Origin: JANQSP01 sp965203935
GTDB taxonomy: Bacteria; Bdellovibrionota; Bdellovibrionia; Bdellovibrionales; UBA1609
Assembly: GCA_965203935.1 (NCBI GenBank)
Contig: OZ241921.1
Location: forward strand, 434,001-498,000
Length of the DNA stretch: 64,000 nucleotides
Reading direction: 5' to 3'
Positions within the stretch are counted from its first letter, which is position 1; each line of letters starts with the position of its first letter. Shown here one piece after another: positions 8,956-17,832 of the stretch. The position numbers and the translations under genes were made by a program. Under the pieces are notes generated by a model. The model did not search any database, was not told where the DNA came from, and saw only the letters and a program-made list of their open reading frames with translations.

Positions 8956-10656
8956 TTAGAGCCTTTTAAACAAGTCTTTGAAAAGGAGCTGTTGAGATTG
9001 TTTCGGTTTGCGTAGGACTTTCCAATAGCCTCTTTTTTTTTCTTTCTTCATAAACCCGGATTTTTCCCAACTCTGAAACGCTTTTGATAATTGCACTATT
9101 TCTGACTGGTTGTTGGACAAGCCAAAAAGATACCTTGCCTCTTTGTTGGTGATATATCCCCGCCGATTGTCTTGATAAGCATAATCCTGCAAAATCTCTT
9201 TAAATGTGTTCTCTTCGGCGGAGGAAAAAACTTTTGATTTTTGCCCTTCTAATTGTACCTGCCCCCACCGCTTTAGAAGAATTTTGGCTGATGATTTTCC
9301 TTTAGACTTTTTTGAATAGTCGAACTTTAACAAAAACGGAGAGTTGTCGCCGGACAAAATCTCCCCGGTAAGCTTTTTGTGATATTCATCCATGTAACTG
9401 AAAATCTCCTCCAGAGTTTTGTCTTTCCACAACACTAAAGCGGCTGATATTTTATATTTATCAGGGTTATCTGTATAAATACTTTTGAATTTTTTAAGAA
9501 GCTTTAAAAAATGGATATTAGGTTGTTCATTATATAAAGTGACTGACCATATCCCATAGTCATCTGAAAGCTTTTGGTATTCCAATAAAGGCTCTCTCTT
9601 ACCGCTTTCAATCATAGTTTTAAAAATTTTACTTTTCCCCGTACCCAACTCTTCAGAAAATTGCGCTTTTCTTAAAATATTTATTAACAGCGGATTATGG
9701 GAAAAATGCTCCTCAGAAAATCGTTTTTTTATAAAAGCCACAGCCTGGGCCGAACAGGGATTTGAAACTGTTATTCTGTTTTTATACAATCGCACTTCCA
9801 CACCTCTGCCTTGTTTTTCAAAAGTGGAATGAGCCACAGCATTAACAAGAATTTCCCTTAACACCCGGGTGGGATACGGCTTTTCCTCCATAACAGATAA
9901 TGAGCCGGGTTTTAAGGCCAGAGGTTTTTCCCTTGTCCAAGATTGAATGTGTTGGATATATTCCTTTTGCAGGAGCCGATACAAGCCTTTTTCTTCTTTT
10001 TGATCCAACACCTCAGAATGTTCGTTATAATGAATAAGCCGAAAAGTAAAATCACCGAATAAAATACCGGAAACATTTTTATTTTTTATATTGAGTTTGG
10101 ATAAAACATTGCTTGCAGTCAATGCAGTCCAATGAACATTACTGTTTTTTAAAAATCGCGCAAAATCCAATACCAAACCTGAGTTTATGCTTTTATTGTA
10201 ATGGAAACTTGAAAAATCCAGCCCCGGACGTTTTATGTCCAACTCTCTTTCTTGTCCGGGCGACATTTTTACAGTTCGCGAACCAATGCGACGATAGGAC
10301 TTTTCACTCCAAGAAACCCGTTTTTGAGGGTTGATTATTTCAATCAACAAGCAGAGTTTATTATTTACCGACTCAATGGAAACAGAAGGGACAGCGGCAT
10401 GCGGTTCAAGACATTGATTGATATGACCTTCAATTTGCGATTGTTGCTTTTTTATCCATTTAAGGTTTTTGCCCGGTAAAACTCCCTCATCATTTACACC
10501 CACAATCAGCCATCCGCCGGTATTGTTGTTTCCAATGGCGGAAATGCTGTGTCCGTGCTCTCTATGCCATTTTTCTTTAAACTCTATGGATTCATTTTCA
10601 CTTAAAAGCCTGTCTGACAGCTTTTTCAATAAAACAGTTTTTGTGTATGCACCCAT
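8956..10656 (-). CDS. AlbA_2/Schlafen-type putative ATP-binding regulator
   Basis: The N-terminal domain begins LLSENESIEFKEKWH and continues with GGWLIVGVNDEG, the hallmark of the AlbA_2 (Schlafen AAA_4) domain. A GHKL-ATPase-like segment follows (VREILVNAVAHSTFEKQG, near residue 250-290). The C-terminus (about 490-560) looks like a winged helix. These proteins are often annotated as transcriptional regulators and are frequent in defence and mobile regions. It is a stand-alone gene of 566 aa, flanked by a repeat-bearing intergenic region. The function is inferred only. Confidence 0.75.
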   Translation of the reverse strand: MGAYTKTVLLKKLSDRLLSENESIEFKEKWHREHGHSISAIGNNNTGGWLIVGVNDEGVLPGKNLKWIKKQQSQIEGHINQCLEPHAAVPSVSIESVNNKLCLLIEIINPQKRVSWSEKSYRRIGSRTVKMSPGQERELDIKRPGLDFSSFHYNKSINSGLVLDFARFLKNSNVHWTALTASNVLSKLNIKNKNVSGILFGDFTFRLIHYNEHSEVLDQKEEKGLYRLLQKEYIQHIQSWTREKPLALKPGSLSVMEEKPYPTRVLREILVNAVAHSTFEKQGRGVEVRLYKNRITVSNPCSAQAVAFIKKRFSEEHFSHNPLLINILRKAQFSEELGTGKSKIFKTMIESGKREPLLEYQKLSDDYGIWSVTLYNEQPNIHFLKLLKKFKSIYTDNPDKYKISAALVLWKDKTLEEIFSYMDEYHKKLTGEILSGDNSPFLLKFDYSKKSKGKSSAKILLKRWGQVQLEGQKSKVFSSAEENTFKEILQDYAYQDNRRGYITNKEARYLFGLSNNQSEIVQLSKAFQSWEKSGFMKKEKKRGYWKVLRKPKQSQQLLFKDLFKRL

Positions 10657-11160
10657 TTTTCACCTTAAAAATGTCTTAAAGCATCATAATTAAAAATGCC
10701 ATACTCTAAAAATCACGCACTACAGGGAGACTGTAAGCAACTCAAAAACATACAATATAGCTTTTTTACGCTGGTTTGTGTAGAAATTAGCCAGCCTTGT
10801 TCAGCTGAGACGACAAGCAGACGACAAGCAGACTACAAGAGGCTTAAAAGTCCAAAATATTGCAGTTTTAGGATTGAATTTACAGAAAATCAGCTCTTAC
10901 ATGACTGATCCGGCTGAGACTACAGGCAGACTACAGGCAGACGACAAGCAGACGACAAGCAGACGACAAGCAGACTACAAGAGGCTTAAAAGTCCAAAAT
11001 ATTGCAGTTTTAGGATTGAATTTACAGAAAATCAGCTCTTACATGACTGATCCGGCTGAGACTACAGGCAGACGACAAGCAGACGACAAGCAGACAAATA
11101 ACAGATGTTTTTCATGGAGGGATTGTTTAAGTTTTATGTCATTTCATACAGGAGTTGTCA
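10657..11160. other. gene-free, repeat-bearing region upstream of ybeY
   Basis: No credible coding frame was found over about 500 bp. The left 140 bp are unremarkable and A/T rich. The right part holds the 11-bp and 142-bp direct repeats listed separately, then the ybeY ribosome-binding site. Confidence 0.6.
10808..11096 (+). repeat. 142-bp direct duplication bounded by 11-bp tandem repeats
   Basis: Clusters of the 11-mer GACGACAAGCA (variants GACTACAGGCA and GACTACAAGAG) occur at about 10808-10840, 10917-10981 and 11059-11095. The 100-odd bp between clusters, beginning GGCTTAAAAGTCC and ending ATCCGGCTGAGA, is present twice with a period of 142 bp (ggctta at 10841 and 10983). Copies look nearly identical, so the duplication is recent or homogenised. 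Confidence 0.85.
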
Positions 11161-11643
11161 GTGAAAGTTAAAATCATCAATTCCGCTAAAGTGGAAATAA
11201 ATCAAAAGGGGATTAAGCAATGGATCCGCGCTGTGACAAGTGAGCTGAAAAGCCGTAATATTCCCCTGCAATTCAAAAAAGAAACTGGATTAAAAATGCC
11301 GGCAAAGGCAAAAACTGCGGCAGGCTCCGCCCCGCAGGTGTCAAAACAGCCGGCAAATGTGACTTTGGTTTTTATCAGCAAACAGGAAATGCAAAAGCTT
11401 AATCATCAATTTAGAAAAAAAAATTCCCCGGCGGATATTTTAAGCTTTGCCCCTTTAGAAAAAGATTCCTTAGGGGAGCTGGCGCTTTGCCTTTCGGTGG
11501 TTTATCAAAATACACCAAAAGGGCTTTCCAATAAAAAGTGGCTTTATTACCTGATTTTGCACGGCCTGCTTCATTTGCTGGGCTTCGAGCATGAAAAAAA
11601 AATGTATCAACTGCAAGACAGTATTTTCAAAAAACTAATATGA
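11161..11643 (+). CDS. ybeY: endoribonuclease YbeY
   Basis: Zinc-dependent endoribonuclease involved in 16S rRNA 3' maturation and ribosome quality control. The metal motif appears as LHGLLHLLGFEHE at about residues 132-144, matching HGxLHLxGYDH. Upstream, NHQFRKKNSPADILSF is the conserved substrate-pocket block. The GTG at 11161 is preferred because AGGAG ends 6 bases before it; the TTG at 11155 sits directly against that site. A basic insertion around residues 40-60 is not typical. Length is 160 aa. Confidence 0.88.
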   Translation: MKVKIINSAKVEINQKGIKQWIRAVTSELKSRNIPLQFKKETGLKMPAKAKTAAGSAPQVSKQPANVTLVFISKQEMQKLNHQFRKKNSPADILSFAPLEKDSLGELALCLSVVYQNTPKGLSNKKWLYYLILHGLLHLLGFEHEKKMYQLQDSIFKKLI

Positions 11644-11649
11644 GTAACA

Positions 11650-11843
11650 GGCCGTGAAAAAGGCTACTAAACTGCTGGTCTGCAAGCAAAGTCCAAGCTT
11701 GTTCGGGCTGGAAGTCGCACAGGCGACTTCCAGTTTTACGAAAAAACAAAGAAGAACGGAAGGCCAAATTGTTGGCCTTCCGCCCTCACCGCTTGGCTTT
11801 GCTTGCAGACATAATTTGCAGGTGTTTTTCACGCCCGACTAAT
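11650..11843. repeat. long palindromic element with nested hairpins
   Basis: The outer ends read GGCCGTGAAAAAGG and TTTTTCACGCCCGACTA. The stem at 11678-11698 (GTCTGCAAGCAAAG..CCAAGC, with a one-base bulge) pairs with 11791-11810. The loop is the family loop with about 80 bases inserted. The insert contains two further perfect hairpins: CTGGAAGTCGC/GCGACTTCCAG, and CGGAAGGCCAA/TTGGCCTTCCG. It is the reverse-complement orientation of the copy at 17608-17820. The flanks share actaat. Confidence 0.8.
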
Positions 11844-11943
11844 TAGATCAAGACCTAAATATTGCTTTTTTGGCGGAAAGTATGTATAAAAAAGTTAAAA
11901 AATAAGAGGTTTTCATACCTGATTAAATAGGGAGAAATAAATA

Positions 11944-12993
11944 ATGAACGCAAAAGAAAATCCAGCCGGATTAAAAGGTATTGATTTTATTGAATACAGC
12001 AGTCCTGAGCCTGAAAAATTGGTTCAGCTGTGGAAAGCTATGGGCTTTTTTCAAAAAGGCCGGCACAAACAAAAGCCGGTGGATCTTTTTTTACAGGGTT
12101 ATACTTACTTTGTTTTAAACCGTACACAAGACAGCTTTGCTGAAAATTTTTTCCAAAACCACGGCCCGTCTGTGTGCGCTTTGGGCTTTCGTGTCAGATC
12201 CGGTAAAAAAGCTCTTGAGTGCGCCCTTTCAAAAGGGGCAAGGGCTGTTCCTGCGGAAAGTCACAGTTTTCCGGCCATATACGGAGTGGGGGAGTCTGTG
12301 ATTTATTTCGTGGAGGAGGATATTTCTCATTTTGAAAAAGAGTTTAATCTGTCAGAGGACTCAGCTTTTTCGCCCGGGGCGCAAAATTCCGCAGGTCTTC
12401 TTTCGGTGGATCACTTAACCCACAATGTGCCTAAAGGGGATATGCAAAAATGGTGCGACTTTTATCAAGAGATTTTTAATTTCACTGAAAGACGGTATTT
12501 TGATATTCAAGGGGTAAAAACCGGTTTGACTTCAAAGGTCATGCGCTCTCCTTGTAACACCATTACCATTCCCATTAACGAGCCGGCGGAAGGGGAGAGA
12601 GGAAAAAAATCCCAGATTCAGGAATTTTTAGAGGAATACAAAGGCTCAGGTATTCAGCATATTGCTTTAAGCACTAAAAATATTGTGGATTCTGTAAAAA
12701 AACTTAAAAATCGGGGTATTGATTTTTTAGATGTGCCGGACACCTATTACGAAGATCTTTTAAACAGAGTGCCTCAGGTAAAAAAAGACTTAAGCGCTCT
12801 TAAGGAAAACAAAATTTTGGCGGACGGGGATGAAAAAGGCCACCTGCTTCAGATTTTTACCAAAAATGTTATAGGCCCCGTGTTTTACGAGCTTATTTAT
12901 CGCGCAGGCCATGACGGCTTTGGAGAGGGGAACTTTCAGGCCCTGTTTGACGCTATCGAAAGAGATCAAATGCAAAGAGGCTTTTTAAATTAA
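11944..12993 (+). CDS. hppD: 4-hydroxyphenylpyruvate dioxygenase
   Basis: Fe(II) enzyme that converts 4-hydroxyphenylpyruvate to homogentisate in tyrosine catabolism. The 349-aa length and two-barrel vicinal-oxygen-chelate layout fit. The iron ligands can be read as His157 (VDHLTHNV), His239 (GIQHIALST) and Glu316 (VFYELIYRAG). The terminal GFGEGNFQALF motif that covers the active site is present. It is a single gene between two palindromic elements, and no homogentisate dioxygenase is seen nearby. Confidence 0.94.
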   Translation: MNAKENPAGLKGIDFIEYSSPEPEKLVQLWKAMGFFQKGRHKQKPVDLFLQGYTYFVLNRTQDSFAENFFQNHGPSVCALGFRVRSGKKALECALSKGARAVPAESHSFPAIYGVGESVIYFVEEDISHFEKEFNLSEDSAFSPGAQNSAGLLSVDHLTHNVPKGDMQKWCDFYQEIFNFTERRYFDIQGVKTGLTSKVMRSPCNTITIPINEPAEGERGKKSQIQEFLEEYKGSGIQHIALSTKNIVDSVKKLKNRGIDFLDVPDTYYEDLLNRVPQVKKDLSALKENKILADGDEKGHLLQIFTKNVIGPVFYELIYRAGHDGFGEGNFQALFDAIERDQMQRGFLN

Positions 12994-12995
12994 AT

Positions 12996-13071
12996 CGTAT
13001 TCCGTCCCGAACAAGCTTGGACTTTGCTTGCAGACAATACACTTGAAGCCTTTTTCACGAACGACTGAATA
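12996..13071. repeat. truncated palindromic element
   Basis: This is only the right half of the family element: GTATTCCGTCCCGAACAA, the 3' arm GCTTGGACTTTGCTTGCAGAC-like segment (13014-13034) and the TTTTTCACGAACGACT end. The left arm is absent, so no stem can form. Confidence 0.7.
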
Positions 13072-13100
13072 ATTAAGCCTCTTGAGTGCAGGCGGGGATC

Positions 13101-14270
13101 ATGAAACTTTCTCCAAAAAAAGCCATGTATTTGGCCCTTAAGGAAGCTCAAAAAGGCTTAGGCCGGGTGGAGCCTAACCCTCCCGTGGGCTGTGTGATTT
13201 TGTCTGCGGACTTTCATCTGCTGTCCATAGCTTACCACGAAAAATACGGCGGGGATCACGCCGAAGTTAAGGCTTTAAAAAAAATTAAAAACAAAAAAAA
13301 ACTAAAAGGGGCGCATATCTTTATCACCTTGGAGCCTTGTCACCATAAAGGAAAAACCCCCCCTTGCTCCCGTGCCTTGGCAAAGTACCCTATTAAGTCT
13401 CTTACTTATGGAGCTGAAGATCCTTTTACAAAAAAAACAGGGCTTGATTTTTTAAGAAAAAAAGGCGTAAAAATTATTCAAAGCAGGTATTTTAAAAAGG
13501 AAATAGAAAGCCTGATTACAGTTTTTAAGTTCAGTTTTTTACATAAAAGGCCTTTTGTCAGTTTAAAAACAGCCTGTAGCTTAGACGGTATTGTTGCCGG
13601 AGACAAAACAACAAAAAAACCCTTGTGGATTACCGGTCTTCCCTCCCGCTGGCACGGGCATTTTTTAAGGGCTATGCACTCAGCGGTCTTGATAGGGGTA
13701 AACACTTTGCTTTCAGACAATCCCCGGCTGGACATTCGCGTAAAGCCTTATAAGGGCAAAAAAAATAAAGTGGTGATTTTGGATCCCAATGGAAAAAGCC
13801 TTTCTTTTCTGCCCAAATCGCGCCTTTTAAAGGCGCACAGCGCAGACTGTATCATTATATGTTGCTCCGATAAAATCTCAAAAAAAATAAAGTCCGGCTT
13901 TTCGGCTTTGCGGGTAAAAATCAAACTTTTTAAAACTTTTGAAAAAACACCCCCCAGATCCCGAAAAAACTTTGCTCTGCGCTCTGTTTTAAAAAATCTT
14001 TATCAGGAAGAGGGTATACAGTCCATACTGGTGGAGGGGGGGGCTTTTTGCTGGTCCCGGTTTTTTAAGGAAAAGGCGGCGCAAAGGCTTTATCTGTACA
14101 TAGCCCCCAAAATTTTGGGCCGGGGCCTTTGCTGGTCAAAACATTTTTCAGATCTTGCCCCTAAAAATTTACATTTTGTAAAATTAAAAGCTCTGGGCCG
14201 GGATCTTTTATTGGAAGGTATTTTTTCTTATAGCACGGATCGAAGTTCCAGCTTATCGAAGCCGATATAA
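13101..14270 (+). CDS. ribD: bifunctional riboflavin deaminase/reductase
   Basis: Two steps of riboflavin synthesis: pyrimidine deamination, then ribosyl side-chain reduction. The N-terminal cytidine-deaminase-like domain shows NPPVGCVIL, the zinc motif HAEV, and LEPCHHKGKTPPCS. The C-terminal reductase region begins around KTACSLDGIVAG (about residue 155) and carries LVEGGAFCWSRFF. I prefer the ATG at 13101 (MKLSPKKAMYLALKEA) after a GGCGGGG site; a GTG at 13086 is possible. The 3' end overlaps the convergent next gene by 43 bp. Confidence 0.93.
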   Translation: MKLSPKKAMYLALKEAQKGLGRVEPNPPVGCVILSADFHLLSIAYHEKYGGDHAEVKALKKIKNKKKLKGAHIFITLEPCHHKGKTPPCSRALAKYPIKSLTYGAEDPFTKKTGLDFLRKKGVKIIQSRYFKKEIESLITVFKFSFLHKRPFVSLKTACSLDGIVAGDKTTKKPLWITGLPSRWHGHFLRAMHSAVLIGVNTLLSDNPRLDIRVKPYKGKKNKVVILDPNGKSLSFLPKSRLLKAHSADCIIICCSDKISKKIKSGFSALRVKIKLFKTFEKTPPRSRKNFALRSVLKNLYQEEGIQSILVEGGAFCWSRFFKEKAAQRLYLYIAPKILGRGLCWSKHFSDLAPKNLHFVKLKALGRDLLLEGIFSYSTDRSSSLSKPI

Positions 14271-14767
14271 CAATCTATTACTTCCCTTCTTTCGCCTGCT
14301 GTGATCATACATTTATGATGACCATAGTATGGTGGTATGGTGTGGTATAGTGTGGTTCCTCTTATACTATAATAATAGTTTTTATGGGTTAAGGGAACTA
14401 TTGCAGATACTTTATAAAAAAGGGCATCATAAGAATCAACAGGAAGAAGTTTTATTAAATCTTGGGTCAAGAGCTTTATTTCGCATGAGTGGAGTGTTGT
14501 TTTTCCGTATCTTTTTCTAACAATACCGACTGAGTGTATAGTGAAGGATATGTGGCACACTGGGACGGTAATCTCAGAAGCTTTTCCAATATCCTGATCT
14601 ACTATAAAAGAAGTGGCTACTGAAATGGCCATAGCCTTCCAATTTAGCTTGATTGCCTTCTTGTCTGCCTGCGTCTTCAGTATCGGTTTCGGAATCGGAA
14701 TCGAAGTATGTTCAGCGCTCACACAAAATGGAAGTATAATTAAAGATATATATAAAAGCTTTTTCAT
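14228..14767 (-). CDS. secreted hypothetical protein
   Basis: Not recognised. A clear signal peptide (MKKLLYISLIILPFCVSA) precedes about 160 residues with four scattered cysteines and many tyrosines, so it is probably periplasmic or surface exposed. It is convergent with ribD and overlaps its 3' end by 43 bp, which makes one of the two stop positions worth checking. An end fragment of the palindromic element lies just upstream of its start. Confidence 0.55.
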   Translation of the reverse strand: MKKLLYISLIILPFCVSAEHTSIPIPKPILKTQADKKAIKLNWKAMAISVATSFIVDQDIGKASEITVPVCHISFTIHSVGIVRKRYGKTTLHSCEIKLLTQDLIKLLPVDSYDALFYKVSAIVPLTHKNYYYSIRGTTLYHTIPPYYGHHKCMITAGERREVIDCYIGFDKLELRSVL

Positions 14768-14801
14768 AAATCCCCCCTTGGTTTTTGTTCTTTTTCACAC
14801 C

Positions 14802-14967
14802 CTACTAATATAGTCCCCCGTGAAAAACCCTCATTTTGTCCTGTTAGTGATGTTGGCAGGCAAAGGCTTAAGCGGTGAGTGTCCAAGGTATTCCGTCACG
14901 AACAAGCTTAAGCCTTTGCCTGCTGAAAACTAATAGGACAGAGGTTGTTCACGAGCTACTAATATAG
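14802..14967. repeat. palindromic element with 12-bp direct repeats
   Basis: The direct repeat ctactaatatag occurs at 14802-14813 and 14956-14967. The stem at 14856-14873 (GCAGGCAAAGGCTTAAGC) pairs perfectly with 14906-14923. The loop keeps GGTGAG, CAAGGTATTCCGTC and CGAACAA. An outer imperfect stem (GTCCTGTTAGT/ACTAATAGGAC) extends it. Another element end (TTTTTCACACCCTACTA) abuts on the left at about 14789-14806, suggesting repeated insertion at this site. Confidence 0.85.
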
Positions 14968-15084
14968 AATATATTGTTTCCTTTTACAATTATTTTTTAA
15001 AGTCCGTGTAATAATTACACACTTGTTCTTAAAATATGCACTTTTTTGAATCTAAGGGTGCGATATATCCGCTAAAGTCTTAAA

Positions 15085-15471
15085 TTATCGTTTTGTAAAC
15101 TGGGTGTTTTTTCGGGCTTTGTGGAGGCCGGCTTTTTTTCGCTCCACCATTCGGGAGTCTCTTGTGAGCAGGCCCTCTTTTTTTAAGAGGGGGCGATGAT
15201 CAAGGGAATATTCCGTAAGGGCGCGGGAAAGACCGTGGCGTATAGCTTCAGACTGCCCGGTGATGCCTCCTCCTTTAACAGTGATATAAAGATCCAGGGC
15301 TTTTTGCTCTTTCGTAAGGTAAAGCGGTTTTAAGGCTTCCGTTCTTTTTGAAACATAAGGTAAAAACACCTTCGGATCTTTTCCGTTAATGGTGATTTTT
15401 CCTGTTCCCGGTTTTAAGAACACCCGTGCCGAGGAAGTTTTTCTTCTGCCTGTACTGTAGTACACTTTCAT
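15085..15471 (-). CDS. rpsI: 30S ribosomal protein S9
   Basis: Small-subunit protein that contacts the P-site tRNA through its C-terminal tail. The start MKVYYSTGRRKTSSARV, the central GGGITGQSEAIRHGLSRAL and the C-terminus KARKNTQFTKR are all characteristic. Length is 128 aa. Its ATG overlaps the rplM stop (ATGA), indicating translational coupling in a truA-rplM-rpsI operon. Confidence 0.98.
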   Translation of the reverse strand: MKVYYSTGRRKTSSARVFLKPGTGKITINGKDPKVFLPYVSKRTEALKPLYLTKEQKALDLYITVKGGGITGQSEAIRHGLSRALTEYSLDHRPLLKKEGLLTRDSRMVERKKAGLHKARKNTQFTKR

Positions 15472-15920
15472 ATTTCTTTTTCCTTGGTTTCTTTTTGTTT
15501 CTGAAGCAGATAAGCGGAGGGTTTTTGCGCTTTGTGCGGGTGCTGAGCCGTTTCATAAACTTTAAGTTTTTTCATAAGCTGTTTTCGCATTTTGTTTTTA
15601 GGGAGCATGCCGGACACAGCCCGGCTGATAAGCTTGGAGGCGGAAAGCTCTTCCGCCCGTTTTTCCTTTAAAGAGCCAAAAAACCCGGAATGGCTGAAAT
15701 ATTTTTTATTTGTTCGTTTTTTCCCCGTAAGCCCTATTTGGCCGGCGTTTATGACCACCACAAAATCCCCGGTGTCTGTATGGGGGCTGAACTCCGGCTT
15801 GTGTTTGCCCCTTAAAAGACCGGCTGTCTCGCTTGCAAGCCTGCCTAAAGGACAGCCCGTGGCATCCACCAGCCACCAGCTTTTGGCAATCTCCCCTTGT
15901 TTTGCGTGCCATGTTTTCAT
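15468..15920 (-). CDS. rplM: 50S ribosomal protein L13
   Basis: Large-subunit assembly protein. The ATG at 15920 gives MKTWHAKQGEIAKSWWLVD, which matches L13 N-termini, and AAGGAACG lies just upstream. The frame remains open further upstream, but that would add an untypical leader. GDFVVVINAGQIGLTGKK and the GMLPKNKMRKQLM block are family hallmarks. It is 150 aa long and ends on the rpsI start. Confidence 0.97.
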   Translation of the reverse strand: MKTWHAKQGEIAKSWWLVDATGCPLGRLASETAGLLRGKHKPEFSPHTDTGDFVVVINAGQIGLTGKKRTNKKYFSHSGFFGSLKEKRAEELSASKLISRAVSGMLPKNKMRKQLMKKLKVYETAQHPHKAQKPSAYLLQKQKETKEKEI

Positions 15921-15942
15921 TAGTCGTTCCTTTTTTTTAAAG

Positions 15943-16722
15943 CTAAAGTTTTTGGCATTCCCTGTCAAGCTCCGCGGGATAAGAAACTTTGTAAAGGTAA
16001 AGCCCTTCGGCGCTTAAGGTTTCGTAGCCGGTTTTTCGGTCTTTGGCAAGCCGTATTTCGTCCCATTTTTTTAAAGGATCTTTTTCCTTTAAAAGCTTTA
16101 ATTGCGCGCCTGCGAGATTTCGTATCATCTGCTTTAAAAAGCCTTCTCCTTCAATATGAAAGCTTAATATGTCTTTTCCCTCCCGCCTCCAACAGGCGCG
16201 GGTAATGGTTCTTATCGTGTTTTTTAAGGGAGTGCCGGCATTTTGAAAGCTTTTAAAATTGTGCCGGCCTTGTATTTTCCTGCTCATTTTCTGAAGAAGG
16301 CTGAGGTTTACCGGGTGGGGGTGCCAATATATCAAGCCTTTTCGGAACACGCAGGGAAGCGGCCGGTTCAAGAACCGGTAGATATAATGTTTTCCTTGAG
16401 CGGAGCGCAGGGCGTGAAAATTTTTTGGCGCTTTCCACAACCCGCGAATGCAGATATTTTTGGGAATCAAAAAAGAGTTTAAGGCCTTTTGCAGGCCCGG
16501 TAGGGGGCAAAAAGACAAATCAAAGTGCGCTGTTTGCCCCAAAGCGTGCGCGCCTTTATCTGTGCGCCCGGCTCCGATGACGGAAATGTCTTTTTGAAAA
16601 AGCTTTTTTAGGGCCTGTTCGATAAAGCCCTGCACAGTGGGCAGGTTTTTTTGTTTTTGCCAGCCGTAAAGATCAAGGCCCTTATAGCTTATAAGAAGGC
16701 GAAAGCGCATTTGTTCAGACAT
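15943..16722 (-). CDS. truA: tRNA pseudouridine synthase A
   Basis: Makes pseudouridine at tRNA positions 38-40. The catalytic aspartate is in GAGRTDKGAHALGQ near residue 55. The FLIPKNICIRG, FHALRSAQGKHYIYR and FLKQMIRNLAGA blocks follow in family order. Length is 259 aa. MRFRLLISYKG, 12 bases in, is an alternative start. It is first in the operon with rplM and rpsI, 22 bp upstream of the L13 start. Placement of truA beside rplM-rpsI is common in bacteria. Confidence 0.95.
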   Translation of the reverse strand: MSEQMRFRLLISYKGLDLYGWQKQKNLPTVQGFIEQALKKLFQKDISVIGAGRTDKGAHALGQTAHFDLSFCPLPGLQKALNSFLIPKNICIRGLWKAPKNFHALRSAQGKHYIYRFLNRPLPCVFRKGLIYWHPHPVNLSLLQKMSRKIQGRHNFKSFQNAGTPLKNTIRTITRACWRREGKDILSFHIEGEGFLKQMIRNLAGAQLKLLKEKDPLKKWDEIRLAKDRKTGYETLSAEGLYLYKVSYPAELDRECQKL

Positions 16723-16749
16723 TAAGCTTATTTAAAACCTCAACGGGGT

Positions 16750-17600
16750 TTAAAACAAAAGATAAACTCCAACATGCAGAGAGTGTAAAAAGTACGGACT
16801 TTCCTCTTCCGGCGGATCCAAAGGGCTGATATGATTTTTCCACTCCGCGATAATACCTATATCCTGTATACCGTATTCATCCGGCAAAGTGTGGCGAAGG
16901 GAGTTTTTAAAAAGAGAAAAACTGATGAGCGCGCCCCCTCCGTAAAAAGGAAAAAAATCAGAAAAATCAGAAAAATCCACATTCCATACGGAATAACCTA
17001 TTTCAAAAAAAGGCGTAAAAAACTGCTGTTTAAAAATTTGCAAACTGGTTATCAAAGAAAGACTTAAAGGGTAAAAATAAAGGCTGTCTTGATCTTCGTT
17101 ACGGACTATTCCGGCACTGCCTCTTATTCCCCATTTCAGAATATAAGGAAACTGCATAATGTTCCGGTGAAAGTTCAGGTAAAAAAAAGTGTCGTTTTTA
17201 AAGTCTTTGGTGATTTTTTCTTTCAACAAAGGGGGAGCGTACTTATTGTCGTCCTGTAAAAAGCCGTAAGCCCACTCAACAGAAAACTGCTGTTCATTTA
17301 AAAGCTCAAATAAAACAAAGTCAGGCTTTTTCTCTTTTTTTTCTTTTGTTTTTTTGGCCGGGCGAAGGGATTTTTTAAAGCTTCGGCCCGTGGCAGGTGA
17401 CGAAAAACCCTCCAGCCCGGGAAAAACAGTCTTATTTTTTTGAAGGCTGGGGTTTTTTTTGCCTCTTCATCTGATAAGCCTGCGGGGGGCAGGCCCGCTC
17501 CGGTGTCAAAGTCTGCTGGAACAGAGGGGGCAAAAGCTGGGTTTAGCTTAACCGTTCCAGCCACCACCATAAATATAGAAAAAAACAGCAACTTTTTCAT
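16750..17600 (-). pseudogene. outer-membrane barrel-like gene split by a frameshift at an A8 run
   Basis: Two frames make one protein. The 5' part (17600 leftward) has a signal peptide and reads to EEAKKTPAF. A -1 shift at the run of eight A (T8 at 17453-17460 on the + strand) joins it to a frame containing PGLEGFSS, FVLFELLNEQQFS and LLKEKITKDF. That frame continues to the stop at 16750 and ends HVGVYLLF, a barrel-type C-terminal Phe. The joined protein would be about 283 aa. Phase variation, programmed slippage at A-AAA-AAA, a real mutation or a sequencing error are all possible. Confidence 0.6.
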
Positions 17601-17607
17601 ATTTTCC

Positions 17608-17820
17608 TTAAATACCCTCTCGTGAAAAACCTTTTTAAATTATGTCTGCAAGCAAAGCCAAGCGGTGAGGGCGGAAGGCCAACAATTTGGCCTTCCGTTC
17701 TTCTTTGTTTTTTCGTAAAACTGGAAGTCGCCTGTGCGACTTCCAGCCCGAACAAGCTTGGACTTTGCTTGCAGACCAGCAGTGTAGTAGTCTTTTTCAC
17801 AGGCTATTAAATACCCTCTC
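17608..17820. repeat. long palindromic element with 14-bp direct repeats
   Basis: The direct repeat ttaaataccctctc occurs at 17608-17621 and 17807-17820. The stem GTCTGCAAGCAAAGCCAAGC (17644-17663) pairs with the arm at about 17755-17775, with one bulged base. The loop carries the same 80-base insert with two nested hairpins as the copy at 11650-11843, here in opposite orientation. Confidence 0.87.
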
Positions 17821-17832
17821 TGCTTTGAAAGT

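Noticed and set aside
10696..10908. Seventy-codon frame upstream of ybeY
   Set aside because: It runs through repeat DNA with atypical composition and no ribosome site.
10808..11096. Possible CRISPR array upstream of ybeY
   Set aside because: The repeats are 11-mers in head-to-tail clusters, and the intervening 100-bp block is itself duplicated. There are no unique spacers of regular length and no cas genes.
11654..11842. Open frames inside the long palindromic elements (also 17597-17800, on either strand)
   Set aside because: They are produced by the palindromic DNA itself, are the same in both strands and lack starts with ribosome sites. No evidence of protein.
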